From JAJCYL01 sp965206015 (GTDB taxonomy: Bacteria; Bacteroidota; Bacteroidia; Cytophagales; Cyclobacteriaceae), in the NCBI GenBank assembly GCA_965206015.1, contig CBDBIW010000016.1, positions 1,178,001 through 1,242,000 of the forward strand: 64,000 nt of DNA, in the 5' to 3' direction. Below, piece after piece: positions 43,123 through 51,475 of the stretch; position 1 is the first letter of the stretch, and each line of letters starts with the position of its first letter. Under the pieces are notes generated by a model. That model had not been told where the DNA came from. It saw only the letters and a program-made list of their open reading frames with translations, and did no database searches. The position numbers and the translations under genes are program-made.

Positions 43123-44247
43123 TTAGTTAAGCAAAAGCCGAACCTCCTCAGGAGATGGCACATCATTATAGTGCCACTTACCCTTTATAACACCGTCCTG
43201 TAGTAAAAAAATACCTGGATTAGACCGAATGATTGTCTTGAGAACCGTTGCATCAGCGTAGTAATATGGAATTTCCAATCCTACTTCGGCTAAGAATGCT
43301 TCGAAAGCCGGACCATCGGTAGCAGTAAGGGCATTGACTTCTATATCCGGACCAAGGCCTGAAACTAAAGCTGGCATTGCACTAAATCCATCTTTACTGG
43401 AGCGTTCAGTGTTATAAATGATTACAAACAGCTTTTTCCCTTTGAATGTTTCTTCCGTAAACTCTCCACCATCATTCCAAACACCATAATCTGTAATTTT
43501 GGGTTGAACTTCAGGGTTCAAGATTATCATCTCTTTGAAAGCATACGACTTGTCCGTAGGATACTCCATGAACCTATACTCTTCTCCTCCTTTTGTCATT
43601 ACATATTCATACATCAGCTCTCCGGATGGTTCCATTTGTTCTGGAATACTACCTCCAACTTTATAGGTTCGAAAATCAACAAAGGGCAAATGATTAATGG
43701 CATGAATTGAGGTGTAAACCGAGCCGACTAGTAGAATGCCCATAATGATATGGAGAAATGGCTGCTTTATATAAGGGTCATACACCGAGCTATTAATCAA
43801 TATAATTCCAGACATGATTAATAGCGTAATATCTTTATAAAATGACTGCCATGGTGTTAATTTGATAGCATCTCCAAAGCATCCACAATCAGTCACCTTG
43901 TTAAATGCAGCAGAATAGAAAGTCAGCATTGTAAAGAATATTATCAAGGTCAATAACAGTTTGGTTGTCCAAACCATACGCCAGTTGAGCAACAAAGCAA
44001 ATCCCAAAACAACTTCCAGAACAACTATAATAACAGCAATTGGTAAGGAAAAGGGGACAAATATTTCAAAGAAGGAACCCATATCGGATGCGAAAACTTC
44101 AAAGTACTCTTCAAGTTTTATTGCCATCCCCACGGGATCGTTCATTTTGATTAATCCTGAAAAAATAAATAGTCCCGCAACGGATATTCGAAATAGTTGC
44201 ATTATAAATTTTCCGCCATCCATTTTCTTTCTCTTTCCGTATACCAT
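43123..44247 (-). CDS. BT_3928-type membrane protein with DoxX domain
   Basis: A 374-residue inner-membrane protein. Residues about 12-150 form a DoxX/MauE-like four-helix domain (RISVAGLFIFSGLIKMNDPV, then a CGCFGD cysteine motif). The C-terminal part (about 195-374) is thioredoxin-like without a clear CxxC. The family is conserved in Bacteroidota next to DUF1599, as here. Function unknown; a redox role is suggested by the DoxX fold and CGC motif. Starts five bases after the DUF1599 gene. Confidence 0.85.
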   Translation of the reverse strand: MVYGKRKKMDGGKFIMQLFRISVAGLFIFSGLIKMNDPVGMAIKLEEYFEVFASDMGSFFEIFVPFSLPIAVIIVVLEVVLGFALLLNWRMVWTTKLLLTLIIFFTMLTFYSAAFNKVTDCGCFGDAIKLTPWQSFYKDITLLIMSGIILINSSVYDPYIKQPFLHIIMGILLVGSVYTSIHAINHLPFVDFRTYKVGGSIPEQMEPSGELMYEYVMTKGGEEYRFMEYPTDKSYAFKEMIILNPEVQPKITDYGVWNDGGEFTEETFKGKKLFVIIYNTERSSKDGFSAMPALVSGLGPDIEVNALTATDGPAFEAFLAEVGLEIPYYYADATVLKTIIRSNPGIFLLQDGVIKGKWHYNDVPSPEEVRLLLN

Positions 44248-44252
44248 AGTTT

Positions 44253-44792
44253 TTAAGATTTCAGTTTGATCAGGGCAAATACCGAGTAATTAATTATGTC
44301 CTGGTAATTTGCTCTTATACCTTCTGAGATTAAGGTTTTACCTTGGTTATCTTCTATTTGTTTTACTCTTAATAATTTCATTAAAATAATGTCTGTTATT
44401 GAACTGACACGCATACCTCTCCAGGCCTCACCATAGTCATGATTTTTATTTGCCAGCAAATCCATGGTGTCATCAGCGTACTTATCATATATCGGTTCTA
44501 ATTCCTCATAGCTCATGGACAAGTTACCATCTACGGTCAATTGATTCTGAATCAAGGCCATCAGACAGTAATTGATTATGCCAATGAACTCATTCCCAAT
44601 GTCTTCTTCAACCAGTTGCTTCCCCTTTTCCTGGACGGAGCGAATTCGTTGTGCTTTGATGAAAATCTGATCAGTTATTGAAGGCAATCTGAGAACCCTC
44701 CAGGCTGTTCCATAATCCCTTGTCTTATTCTCAAAAATGTCTTTGCAGCCCTTAATGACAGCAGTATATTCGCTCAATGTCTGGTCTTTCAC
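44253..44792 (-). CDS. DUF1599 domain protein
   Basis: A 179-residue protein made of two copies of one domain: KTRDYGTAWRVLRLPSITDQ in the first half and NHDYGEAWRGMRVSSITDII in the second. This duplicated DYG-AWR-SITD pattern defines DUF1599, which is nearly restricted to Bacteroidota; a nucleotide-pyrophosphatase-like (MazG-type) fold has been suggested. First gene of the aroK operon and divergent from folP across a 50-nt gap. Confidence 0.85.
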   Translation of the reverse strand: MKDQTLSEYTAVIKGCKDIFENKTRDYGTAWRVLRLPSITDQIFIKAQRIRSVQEKGKQLVEEDIGNEFIGIINYCLMALIQNQLTVDGNLSMSYEELEPIYDKYADDTMDLLANKNHDYGEAWRGMRVSSITDIILMKLLRVKQIEDNQGKTLISEGIRANYQDIINYSVFALIKLKS

Positions 44793-44842
44793 TATTGCTC
44801 AATTATGCGTCCAAATTAATTCTACTTTTGAGATAATCCACA

Positions 44843-45724
44843 ATGGAATCGCAAGCTCCGTCAAAACATACAGAAATAAAAAACGTGTTTCCATCAATAA
44901 AAAAGACGCTCAATATCAAAGGCATTCTTCTGGATTTGGAAACACCTGCCGTGATGGGAGTTATGAACATAACTCCCGACTCTTTTTTTTCCGGCAGCCG
45001 TCATTCCAATGACAAAACCATAGTCAATGCGGTAAGCTCCATGATTGAACAGGGTGCTAAGATCATTGACATTGGTGGTCACTCCACTAGACCTGGTGCC
45101 GGAAAGGTTAGCATTCAACAGGAAATGGACAGGGTAATTCCGGTAATTGAACTGATTGTTAATGAAATACCTTGCGTTTTGTCAATTGATACTTATAGAT
45201 CATCGGTGGCCGAAATAGCCATAAACAGCGGAGCATCGATAATTAATGACATATCCGGGGGGCAATTGGACCAAAAAATGTTTCAGACTGTAGCCGGGCT
45301 TCAGGTGCCTTACATAGTTGGACACATGAAGGGCAACTTTGAAACGATGATGACTGAGACTGATTATGATGACCTCATTGGTGAAATAGTTGACTTTTTT
45401 GCATCAAAAATTAATCAATTAAAGAATTTAGGCGTTATAGATATAGTAATAGATCCTGGTTTTGGCTTTTCAAAGACCCTGGATCAGAATTATGAGCTCT
45501 TGAAAAACCTGGCCTATTTTAGTAACTTAGGCATCCCGGTGATGGCTGGTGTTTCTCGCAAGTCGATGATTTATGATTTTCTTGAAAAATCCCCGGAAGG
45601 AGCCTTGAATGGCACGACTGTTCTCAATACAATAGCATTACAAAATGGTGCTTCAATTTTGAGAGTTCATGACGTGACCGAAGCCAATGAAGCAATTAAG
45701 TTGTACAAGAAAATTAATTCTTGA
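44843..45724 (+). CDS. folP: Dihydropteroate synthase
   Basis: Joins dihydropterin pyrophosphate and para-aminobenzoate in folate synthesis; the sulfonamide target. The 293-residue TIM barrel shows both family signatures, VMGVMNITPDSFF near residue 36 and IIDIGGHSTRPGA near residue 73, plus INDISGG, DPGFGFSKT and GVSRKSMI. The usual GGxST motif is present as GGHST. Its TGA overlaps the cdaA ATG, so the two are coupled, an arrangement common in Bacteroidota. Confidence 0.95.
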   Translation: MESQAPSKHTEIKNVFPSIKKTLNIKGILLDLETPAVMGVMNITPDSFFSGSRHSNDKTIVNAVSSMIEQGAKIIDIGGHSTRPGAGKVSIQQEMDRVIPVIELIVNEIPCVLSIDTYRSSVAEIAINSGASIINDISGGQLDQKMFQTVAGLQVPYIVGHMKGNFETMMTETDYDDLIGEIVDFFASKINQLKNLGVIDIVIDPGFGFSKTLDQNYELLKNLAYFSNLGIPVMAGVSRKSMIYDFLEKSPEGALNGTTVLNTIALQNGASILRVHDVTEANEAIKLYKKINS

Positions 45725-46602
45725 TGTTCCTGTTTAGAATAGCTTTCATGGAAATCAGTTGGGTCGATATCATTGATATCGTTCTGGTGAGTATCCTATT
45801 GCTACAGGCCTACAAATTGATTAGAGGAAGTGTGGCCATAAAAGTGTTCCTCGGGTTCCTCTCCCTTTACCTCATCTATCTCGTGGTAAGGGCAGCTCAA
45901 ATGGAGTTGCTCACCAATATTCTTGGACAGTTCATGGGAGTAGGTGTAATTGCGGTAATCATCTTATTTCAGCAGGAAATTAGAAAATTCCTTTTGATTA
46001 TCGGAAGAACTACTGCTTTTGACCGAGAAGACCTTTTTAAATCTATTAGCGGATTGTTAAAGTCAGGGATGGATAAAATGAACTTCACGCCCATCATCGA
46101 AGCCTCTAAAACAATGGGAGGGTCAAATACTGGAGCCCTCATTGTAATGTCCAAAAATTCAGGATTAAAGTTCTATGCCGAATCAGGTGACCCAATTGAT
46201 GCGATTATGTCCAAAAGGCTCCTGATTTCAATCTTCAATAAGTATAGCCCTTTACATGATGGTGCTGTAATAATTTATAAAAATAGAATTGTCGCAGCGA
46301 GATGCATATTGCCCGTGACAGATCAAACCGAAATTCCAGCTCAATTTGGACTGCGGCATAGAGCAGCCATTGGTATGTCAGAAATCACAGACAGCCTGAT
46401 CATTGTGGTTTCTGAGGAAACAGGTCAAATTACCACGGTAAAAAATGGGTTAGCAAATAACAATCTCTCTCCCCAAGAATTAAGGATGGTGTTGAATGAG
46501 TACTTTACGGAAGAGACTACTTCAAAAGAGAGCACCACGGAAAATGAGCTGGAAAATGCCGCAAAGGCTCCAGAAACACCTCTGCACCGGTTAACTCTGT
46601 GA
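45724..46602 (+). CDS. cdaA: Diadenylate cyclase CdaA (c-di-AMP synthase)
   Basis: Makes the second messenger c-di-AMP from two ATP at the membrane. Three N-terminal hydrophobic segments (to about residue 85) lead into the DAC domain with the catalytic DGA motif in YSPLHDGAVII and RHRAAIG near residue 220. The ATG at 45724 (MFLFRIAFMEISWVD) overlaps the folP stop; a TTG one codon upstream and an ATG at 45748 are alternatives. The C-terminal 40 residues are variable and charged. Confidence 0.93.
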   Translation: MFLFRIAFMEISWVDIIDIVLVSILLLQAYKLIRGSVAIKVFLGFLSLYLIYLVVRAAQMELLTNILGQFMGVGVIAVIILFQQEIRKFLLIIGRTTAFDREDLFKSISGLLKSGMDKMNFTPIIEASKTMGGSNTGALIVMSKNSGLKFYAESGDPIDAIMSKRLLISIFNKYSPLHDGAVIIYKNRIVAARCILPVTDQTEIPAQFGLRHRAAIGMSEITDSLIIVVSEETGQITTVKNGLANNNLSPQELRMVLNEYFTEETTSKESTTENELENAAKAPETPLHRLTL

Positions 46603-46711
46603 TTATCGGACAAGATGAGGGACCAGCAATCGAAGATAAAAATCCATTGGTGAAGTTATTGAAAATGACGGGGAACTCGAAAAAGCCAAACCCATTTCAA
46701 TAGGCTTCCAC

Positions 46712-47899
46712 TCACTTTAAGACACCCGATTCCGTTCCTATTTTAATAAATCCTGCAATTGCTTTATCCAAATGCGTCTGATCATGAACCGCTGACATCT
46801 GAACTCTTATTCTGGCCTGGCCTTCAGGAACAACGGGAAAGTAAAAACCAATAACATAAATACCTTCTTCTAATAGCTTGGCTGCAAATTGCTGAGACAA
46901 TACTGCATCATACAGCATAATGGGAACAATTGGGTGATCTCCAGGCTTAATATCAAATCCAGCCGTTGTCATTTTATCTCTAAAATAGGTCGTATTCCAT
47001 TCGAGTTTATCTCTCAACTCCGTAGTACCGCTTAATAAATTTAATACAGCGATAGAAGCACCCGCAATTGACGGTGCCAAGGTGTTGGAAAACAGGTAGG
47101 GCCTTGACCTTTGTCTGAGTAGTTCAACTATTTCCTTTCTTCCTGAAGTAAAGCCACCTGAAGCACCTCCAAGTGCCTTCCCTAAAGTTCCGGTGATAAT
47201 GTCTATCCTTCCCATGACATTGCGATATTCATGAGTACCCCTGCCTCTCTTTCCGAGAAATCCTGTTGCGTGGCACTCATCTATCATCACCGCAGCATTG
47301 TACTTTTCAGCCAGGTTACAAATTTTATCCAATTGTGCGATGGTTCCATCCATTGAAAAGGCACCGTCGGTTACTACTACCCTGTTTTGGCAAGAGGATG
47401 TTTCCTTCAATTTAGCCTCCAAATCCTCCATATCATTATGGATATAACGATGGCGTTGGGCCTTGCATAACCTGACACCGTCAATAATGGATGCATGGTT
47501 CAAGGTGTCCGAAATTATCGCATCTTCAGACCCAAATAACGGTTCAAATACTCCCCCATTGGCATCAAATGCTGCCGCATAAAGAATCGTATCATCCGTG
47601 CCAAGAAACTCGGAAATCTTGGCTTCCAGCTCTTTATGAATATCCTGAGTGCCACATATAAAACGAACAGATGACATTCCATATCCATGGGAATCAATTG
47701 CCGCTTTTGCTGCCGCTATCACTTTTGGATGAGAAGAAAGCCCCAAGTAGTTATTGGCGCAAAAATTTATGACATGATCACCATTTGTTTCTATATCAGC
47801 ACCTTGCGGTGTGGTAATTACACGCTCTTCCTTATACAATCCGTCCTCTCTGATTCCTGCTATTTCGTTTTCAATCTTTGTCTTTAAAGTGGTATACAT
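46712..47899 (-). CDS. kbl: Glycine C-acetyltransferase (2-amino-3-ketobutyrate CoA ligase)
   Basis: PLP enzyme splitting 2-amino-3-ketobutyrate with CoA into glycine and acetyl-CoA. The 395-residue product has NFCANNYLGLSSHPKV, DECHATGFLG (cofactor-binding Asp and His) and the PLP lysine in TGTLGKALGG near residue 243. It is divergent from the threonine dehydrogenase gene; together they degrade threonine to glycine and acetyl-CoA. A TATATTTG -7 box lies 61 nt upstream. Confidence 0.94.
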   Translation of the reverse strand: MYTTLKTKIENEIAGIREDGLYKEERVITTPQGADIETNGDHVINFCANNYLGLSSHPKVIAAAKAAIDSHGYGMSSVRFICGTQDIHKELEAKISEFLGTDDTILYAAAFDANGGVFEPLFGSEDAIISDTLNHASIIDGVRLCKAQRHRYIHNDMEDLEAKLKETSSCQNRVVVTDGAFSMDGTIAQLDKICNLAEKYNAAVMIDECHATGFLGKRGRGTHEYRNVMGRIDIITGTLGKALGGASGGFTSGRKEIVELLRQRSRPYLFSNTLAPSIAGASIAVLNLLSGTTELRDKLEWNTTYFRDKMTTAGFDIKPGDHPIVPIMLYDAVLSQQFAAKLLEEGIYVIGFYFPVVPEGQARIRVQMSAVHDQTHLDKAIAGFIKIGTESGVLK

Positions 47900-47960
47900 C
47901 GTAGCTCATGTTACTATTGTAATAATTTGAAATGTGGAAATTTTTCGGTACCACACGACA

Positions 47961-47968
47961 CAAATATA
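47961..47968 (-). promoter_or_regulatory. Candidate -7 box for kbl
   Basis: The minus strand reads TATATTTG, matching TAnnTTTG, 61 nt before the kbl start in the 123-nt divergent region shared with the threonine dehydrogenase gene. No clear -33 element was found. Confidence 0.4.
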
Positions 47969-48022
47969 GATGAGCTGCGTTGATAATTTTTAATTTTACA
48001 TTTTGATATAACAACAACCCAG

Positions 48023-48970
48023 ATGAATAAAATATTAGTGATTGGGGCTTGTGGACAGCTTGGAACAGAGCTTACCCAAAGTCTTATGAACAGGTATGGT
48101 CATGACAATGTTATACCTTCCGACATAAATGATCGAAAAGGTTTTTACAAGAACAATAATTTTGAAGCACTTGACGTCCTGGACAAAACAACATTATTGA
48201 GAATCACTAAAAATCAGGGTATTTCCCAAATCTATCACCTCGCGGCAGTATTATCAGCCAAAGGTGAAGACGACCCACTATTTGCCTGGAAGTTAAATAT
48301 GGAGGGTCTGCTCAATGTCTTGGAAGTAGCTCGAACTGAAAAACTTGAAAAGATATACTGGCCCAGTTCGATCGCTGTATTTGGCCCTGGCACCCAAAAA
48401 GAAATGACCCCGCAGGAGACCATTGCAGATCCAGATACTGTGTATGGGATTAGTAAGTTAGCTGGCGAAAGGTGGTGTCAGTATTACTTTGAAAAATATG
48501 GTGTAGATGTTCGAAGTATCCGTTACCCAGGTTTGATTGGCTGGAAAGGACAACCTGGTGGTGGGACCACAGACTATGCCGTAGACATTTATCACAAGGC
48601 AGTAAATGGAGAAGAATTTGAGTGCTTTCTAGATGGGAATATCTACCTGCCCATGATGTACATGGACGATGCCATTCGTGCCACTATTGAATTGATGGAA
48701 GCAGATCCAAATAATGTCAAGGTGCGGTCCTCGTACAATGTTTCTGCCATGAGTTTTTCACCAAAGGAAATTTACAACGCCATTAAATTACATTATCCTC
48801 AATTCGAGATCAGTTACAAACCCGATTTCCGACAACAAATTGCGAGCTCCTGGCCGTACAGTATTGATGATAGTGAAGCCCGTGAAGAATGGGGTTGGAA
48901 TCCGTGTTTTGATTTGGGTAAAATGACCGAAGAAATGCTGACCAATTTGGCGGGCAAAGAAGTGGTCTAA
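48023..48970 (+). CDS. L-threonine 3-dehydrogenase, NAD-dependent epimerase (SDR) type
   Basis: Oxidises L-threonine to 2-amino-3-ketobutyrate, the substrate of the adjacent kbl product. The 315-residue extended short-chain dehydrogenase begins with the Rossmann motif GACGQLG (residues 8-14) and has the catalytic YGISK near residue 142, followed by RYPGLIGW and GGGTTDYAVDIYH, which are diagnostic of this threonine dehydrogenase group rather than sugar epimerases. Divergent pairing with kbl confirms the role. Confidence 0.92.
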   Translation: MNKILVIGACGQLGTELTQSLMNRYGHDNVIPSDINDRKGFYKNNNFEALDVLDKTTLLRITKNQGISQIYHLAAVLSAKGEDDPLFAWKLNMEGLLNVLEVARTEKLEKIYWPSSIAVFGPGTQKEMTPQETIADPDTVYGISKLAGERWCQYYFEKYGVDVRSIRYPGLIGWKGQPGGGTTDYAVDIYHKAVNGEEFECFLDGNIYLPMMYMDDAIRATIELMEADPNNVKVRSSYNVSAMSFSPKEIYNAIKLHYPQFEISYKPDFRQQIASSWPYSIDDSEAREEWGWNPCFDLGKMTEEMLTNLAGKEVV

Positions 48971-49060
48971 CGGGAGATAACTAGGCGAGAGCGATTGATA
49001 ATGCCCTGATCCCTTAGTTTGACAAAATATATCCCGTTTTCAGTGAATTCCTGATTTTCC
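48967..49060 (-). pseudogene. T9SS C-terminal sorting tail scrap
   Basis: The minus-strand frame FTENGIYFVKLRDQGIINR followed by SRLVISR and TAG resembles the last strands of a type A T9SS sorting domain (GIYFVKL...R.V...). The body of the protein is gone, and the stop overlaps the threonine dehydrogenase stop. Confidence 0.55.
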
Positions 49061-49109
49061 TTCAATCATTTTCATCAAAACTGATACACTTCCAAAGTGA
49101 ATGATTTTT

Positions 49110-49137
49110 TTTGCAACCTATTAACCCTTTATATTTG
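49110..49137 (+). promoter_or_regulatory. Candidate promoter of enoyl-CoA hydratase gene
   Basis: TTTG at 49110-49113 and TATATTTG at 49130-49137 match Bacteroidota -33 and -7 elements, though the 16-nt spacer is slightly short. The coding start is 20 nt downstream. Confidence 0.45.
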
Positions 49138-49156
49138 ATCCTTCAAAGTTACCTCT

Positions 49157-49942
49157 ATGGGTTATAACAATCTAAAGATTGAAACGGACGATACTGGTAT
49201 TCAAATCATTGCCATTAACCGGCCGAATAGACTAAATGCCCTCAACATGGAGACTATGGAAGAGCTTGACAGGGCATTTCATGAAGTTTATGATACCACC
49301 ACTGTCAAAGGCGTTATTGTAACAGGAGCAGGTGAAAAAGTTTTCGTTGCTGGTGCAGATATCTCCGAGTTTGCCGAATTAAGTGAGCTTAACGCCCGAA
49401 AGTTTGCAGAAAGAGGTCAGGAAACCTTCAAACTAATAGAAGATTGCCATACGCCTGTTATAGCAGCCGTAAATGGATTTGCTTTAGGTGGGGGATGTGA
49501 ATTGGCCATGGCATGCCATTTTCGATTGGCAACAGTCAATGCGAAATTTGGACAGCCAGAAGTAAATCTGGGCATAATTCCAGGTTATGGTGGCACACAG
49601 CGACTCACAAAACTTATTGGTCAGGGAAAAGCACTCGAATTAATGATGACAGGTGACACCGTCGATTCAGAAGAGGCCTTAAAATTTGGTTTAGTCAACT
49701 ATGTGCTCGAGACAAAGGCCGAAATGATTGCCAAATCTGTTGAACTGCTATTAAAGATCAGTAAAAAAGCTCCGCTTGCCATAGGCCAGGTAATAGAATG
49801 TGCCAATGGCGCACTCAATACTACACAAAACGGTTATCAACTTGAAGCTAATTCATTTGCCAATTGTTGCGGAACAGAAGATTTTGTAGAAGGTACAAAG
49901 GCATTCCTCGAAAAAAGATCTCCTAACTTTGCAGGTAATTAA
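49157..49942 (+). CDS. Enoyl-CoA hydratase/isomerase (crotonase family)
   Basis: A 261-residue crotonase that hydrates trans-2-enoyl-CoA in fatty acid or amino acid breakdown. Oxyanion-hole segments are AGADISEFAEL near residue 66 and GFALGGGCELAMACHF near residue 110; the catalytic glutamates correspond to E of GGGCELAMAC and of FGQPEVNLGIIPG. Length and motifs fit a short-chain enoyl-CoA hydratase. No other beta-oxidation gene is adjacent, so chain specificity is unknown. Confidence 0.9.
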   Translation: MGYNNLKIETDDTGIQIIAINRPNRLNALNMETMEELDRAFHEVYDTTTVKGVIVTGAGEKVFVAGADISEFAELSELNARKFAERGQETFKLIEDCHTPVIAAVNGFALGGGCELAMACHFRLATVNAKFGQPEVNLGIIPGYGGTQRLTKLIGQGKALELMMTGDTVDSEEALKFGLVNYVLETKAEMIAKSVELLLKISKKAPLAIGQVIECANGALNTTQNGYQLEANSFANCCGTEDFVEGTKAFLEKRSPNFAGN

Positions 49943-49951
49943 TAACCTCCA

Positions 49952-51442
49952 GTGGGGTTGATCCGAAAGCTTGCCGGCGAAACAGTTCTCTACGGCTTCA
50001 GTAGCATTATAGGAAGATTACTCAACTATTTTCTAGTTCCACTTTACACAGCTGTTTTCCTACCAGCAGAATATGGTATTGTCACTGAATTATATGCCTA
50101 CCTGGCATTTTTGAACATAATCTATGTCTATGGTTTAGAAACAGCCTATTTCAGGTTTAGCACCAAAGAAAACACCTCAGAAAATGAAATCTATGGGCTG
50201 GCCATAACCTCAATATTGCTGACCTCCCTTATTTTCAGCTCAGTTATATTCTTTTTTGCTCCAGAAATAGCCAATCTCCTGGGTTATCCTGATCAGGCAA
50301 TATTAATCTCCTGGATTGCCGGAATACTCGCAATTGATGCCATCGCAGCAATTCCATTTGCCAGGTTAAGATTAAAAGGCAAAGCTCGATATTTTGTGCT
50401 AGTCAAACTGAGCAACATTTCTGCAAACGTCTTACTCAACCTTTTCTTTATAGTGCTTGCTCCCGTTGTATTGCAGAATGAATATCCCGGGTCTGCTGCT
50501 GTCAATGCCATATACAATCCCAACTGGGGAATTGAGTATATCTTTTTATCCAACCTTATTGCCAACTTTCTGATGGTACTTCTCTTGTGGAGATCATTCT
50601 TCGATTGTAGAATCCGTTTTTCCTGGGAAAGGTTACAACCACTGTTAATTTACGCCTACCCTATCCTATTTACAGGACTAGCAGGCGTAACTAATGAGAT
50701 GTTGTCGCGTGTAATGTTGAGGCACTGGTTACCTGATGGATTTTATGGCGACCAAACCCACCTCGCCGCCCTGGGAGTTTTTGGGGCTTGTTATAAAATT
50801 TCGATATTTATGGCACTAGCTGTACAGGCGTTTCGCTATGCTGCAGAACCTTTCTTTTTTAACAACGCGACGGATAAGAACTCGCCCGCATTATTTGCCG
50901 ATAGCATGAACTGGTTTGTCATCTTTGGTGCCTGCTTATTTTTAGTCATTAGTCTCAACCTCGATTGGATTGGTTATTTGTTCCTTAGGTCTCCAGAGTA
51001 CAGGGAAGGATTGGGCATTGTACCATATCTGCTCATGGGAGCACTTTTTCTAGGCATTTACTATAACCTATCGCTTTGGTACAAGCTAACTGATAAAACA
51101 ATTTACGGCACTTACCTCTCCATTGGCGGAGTCGTACTAACACTTGTTTTTAACCTTATTCTGATTCCGGGTTTAGGCTACACGGGCAGTGCCATTGCCA
51201 CCTTAATTACCTACTCAGGCATGACATTTGCCAGTTATCTCCTGGGCCGAAAAAGCTTTCCCGTCCCTTATCACGTTACCAGGGGATTTTCCTACCTGCT
51301 CCTTGCAACTGTCCTACTTGTCACTGTCCAATTCTTCTCACTGCCGCTCCATCTTGATGTCACCCTGAGAATAGGTGCAATAATTATTTTCGTTTTATTT
51401 GTATTGCTGATGGAAAGAAAAAGTCTAAGGAACCGCTTCTAA
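49952..51442 (+). CDS. Oligosaccharide flippase / MATE-like polysaccharide export protein
   Basis: A 496-residue inner-membrane protein with about 12-14 membrane segments, starting from GTG 49952 (GLIRKLAGETVLYGFSSIIGRLLNYFLVPLYT is split across residues 2-33). The N-terminus GETVLYGFSSIIGRLLNYF is typical of Wzx-like flippases of the MOP superfamily, which move lipid-linked sugars across the membrane. No glycosyltransferases flank it; it follows the crotonase gene by nine bases. A stand-alone member such as this is common in Cytophagales. Confidence 0.85.
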   Translation: MGLIRKLAGETVLYGFSSIIGRLLNYFLVPLYTAVFLPAEYGIVTELYAYLAFLNIIYVYGLETAYFRFSTKENTSENEIYGLAITSILLTSLIFSSVIFFFAPEIANLLGYPDQAILISWIAGILAIDAIAAIPFARLRLKGKARYFVLVKLSNISANVLLNLFFIVLAPVVLQNEYPGSAAVNAIYNPNWGIEYIFLSNLIANFLMVLLLWRSFFDCRIRFSWERLQPLLIYAYPILFTGLAGVTNEMLSRVMLRHWLPDGFYGDQTHLAALGVFGACYKISIFMALAVQAFRYAAEPFFFNNATDKNSPALFADSMNWFVIFGACLFLVISLNLDWIGYLFLRSPEYREGLGIVPYLLMGALFLGIYYNLSLWYKLTDKTIYGTYLSIGGVVLTLVFNLILIPGLGYTGSAIATLITYSGMTFASYLLGRKSFPVPYHVTRGFSYLLLATVLLVTVQFFSLPLHLDVTLRIGAIIIFVLFVLLMERKSLRNRF

Positions 51443-51475
51443 CTCCCGGATCGTTGTAATAACTTTGTCCATCAA

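Noticed and set aside
42597..43166. Shikimate kinase start at ATG 43166
   Set aside because: It would overlap the preceding gene by 44 bases and add residues not found in the family; GTG 43121 follows the upstream stop directly.
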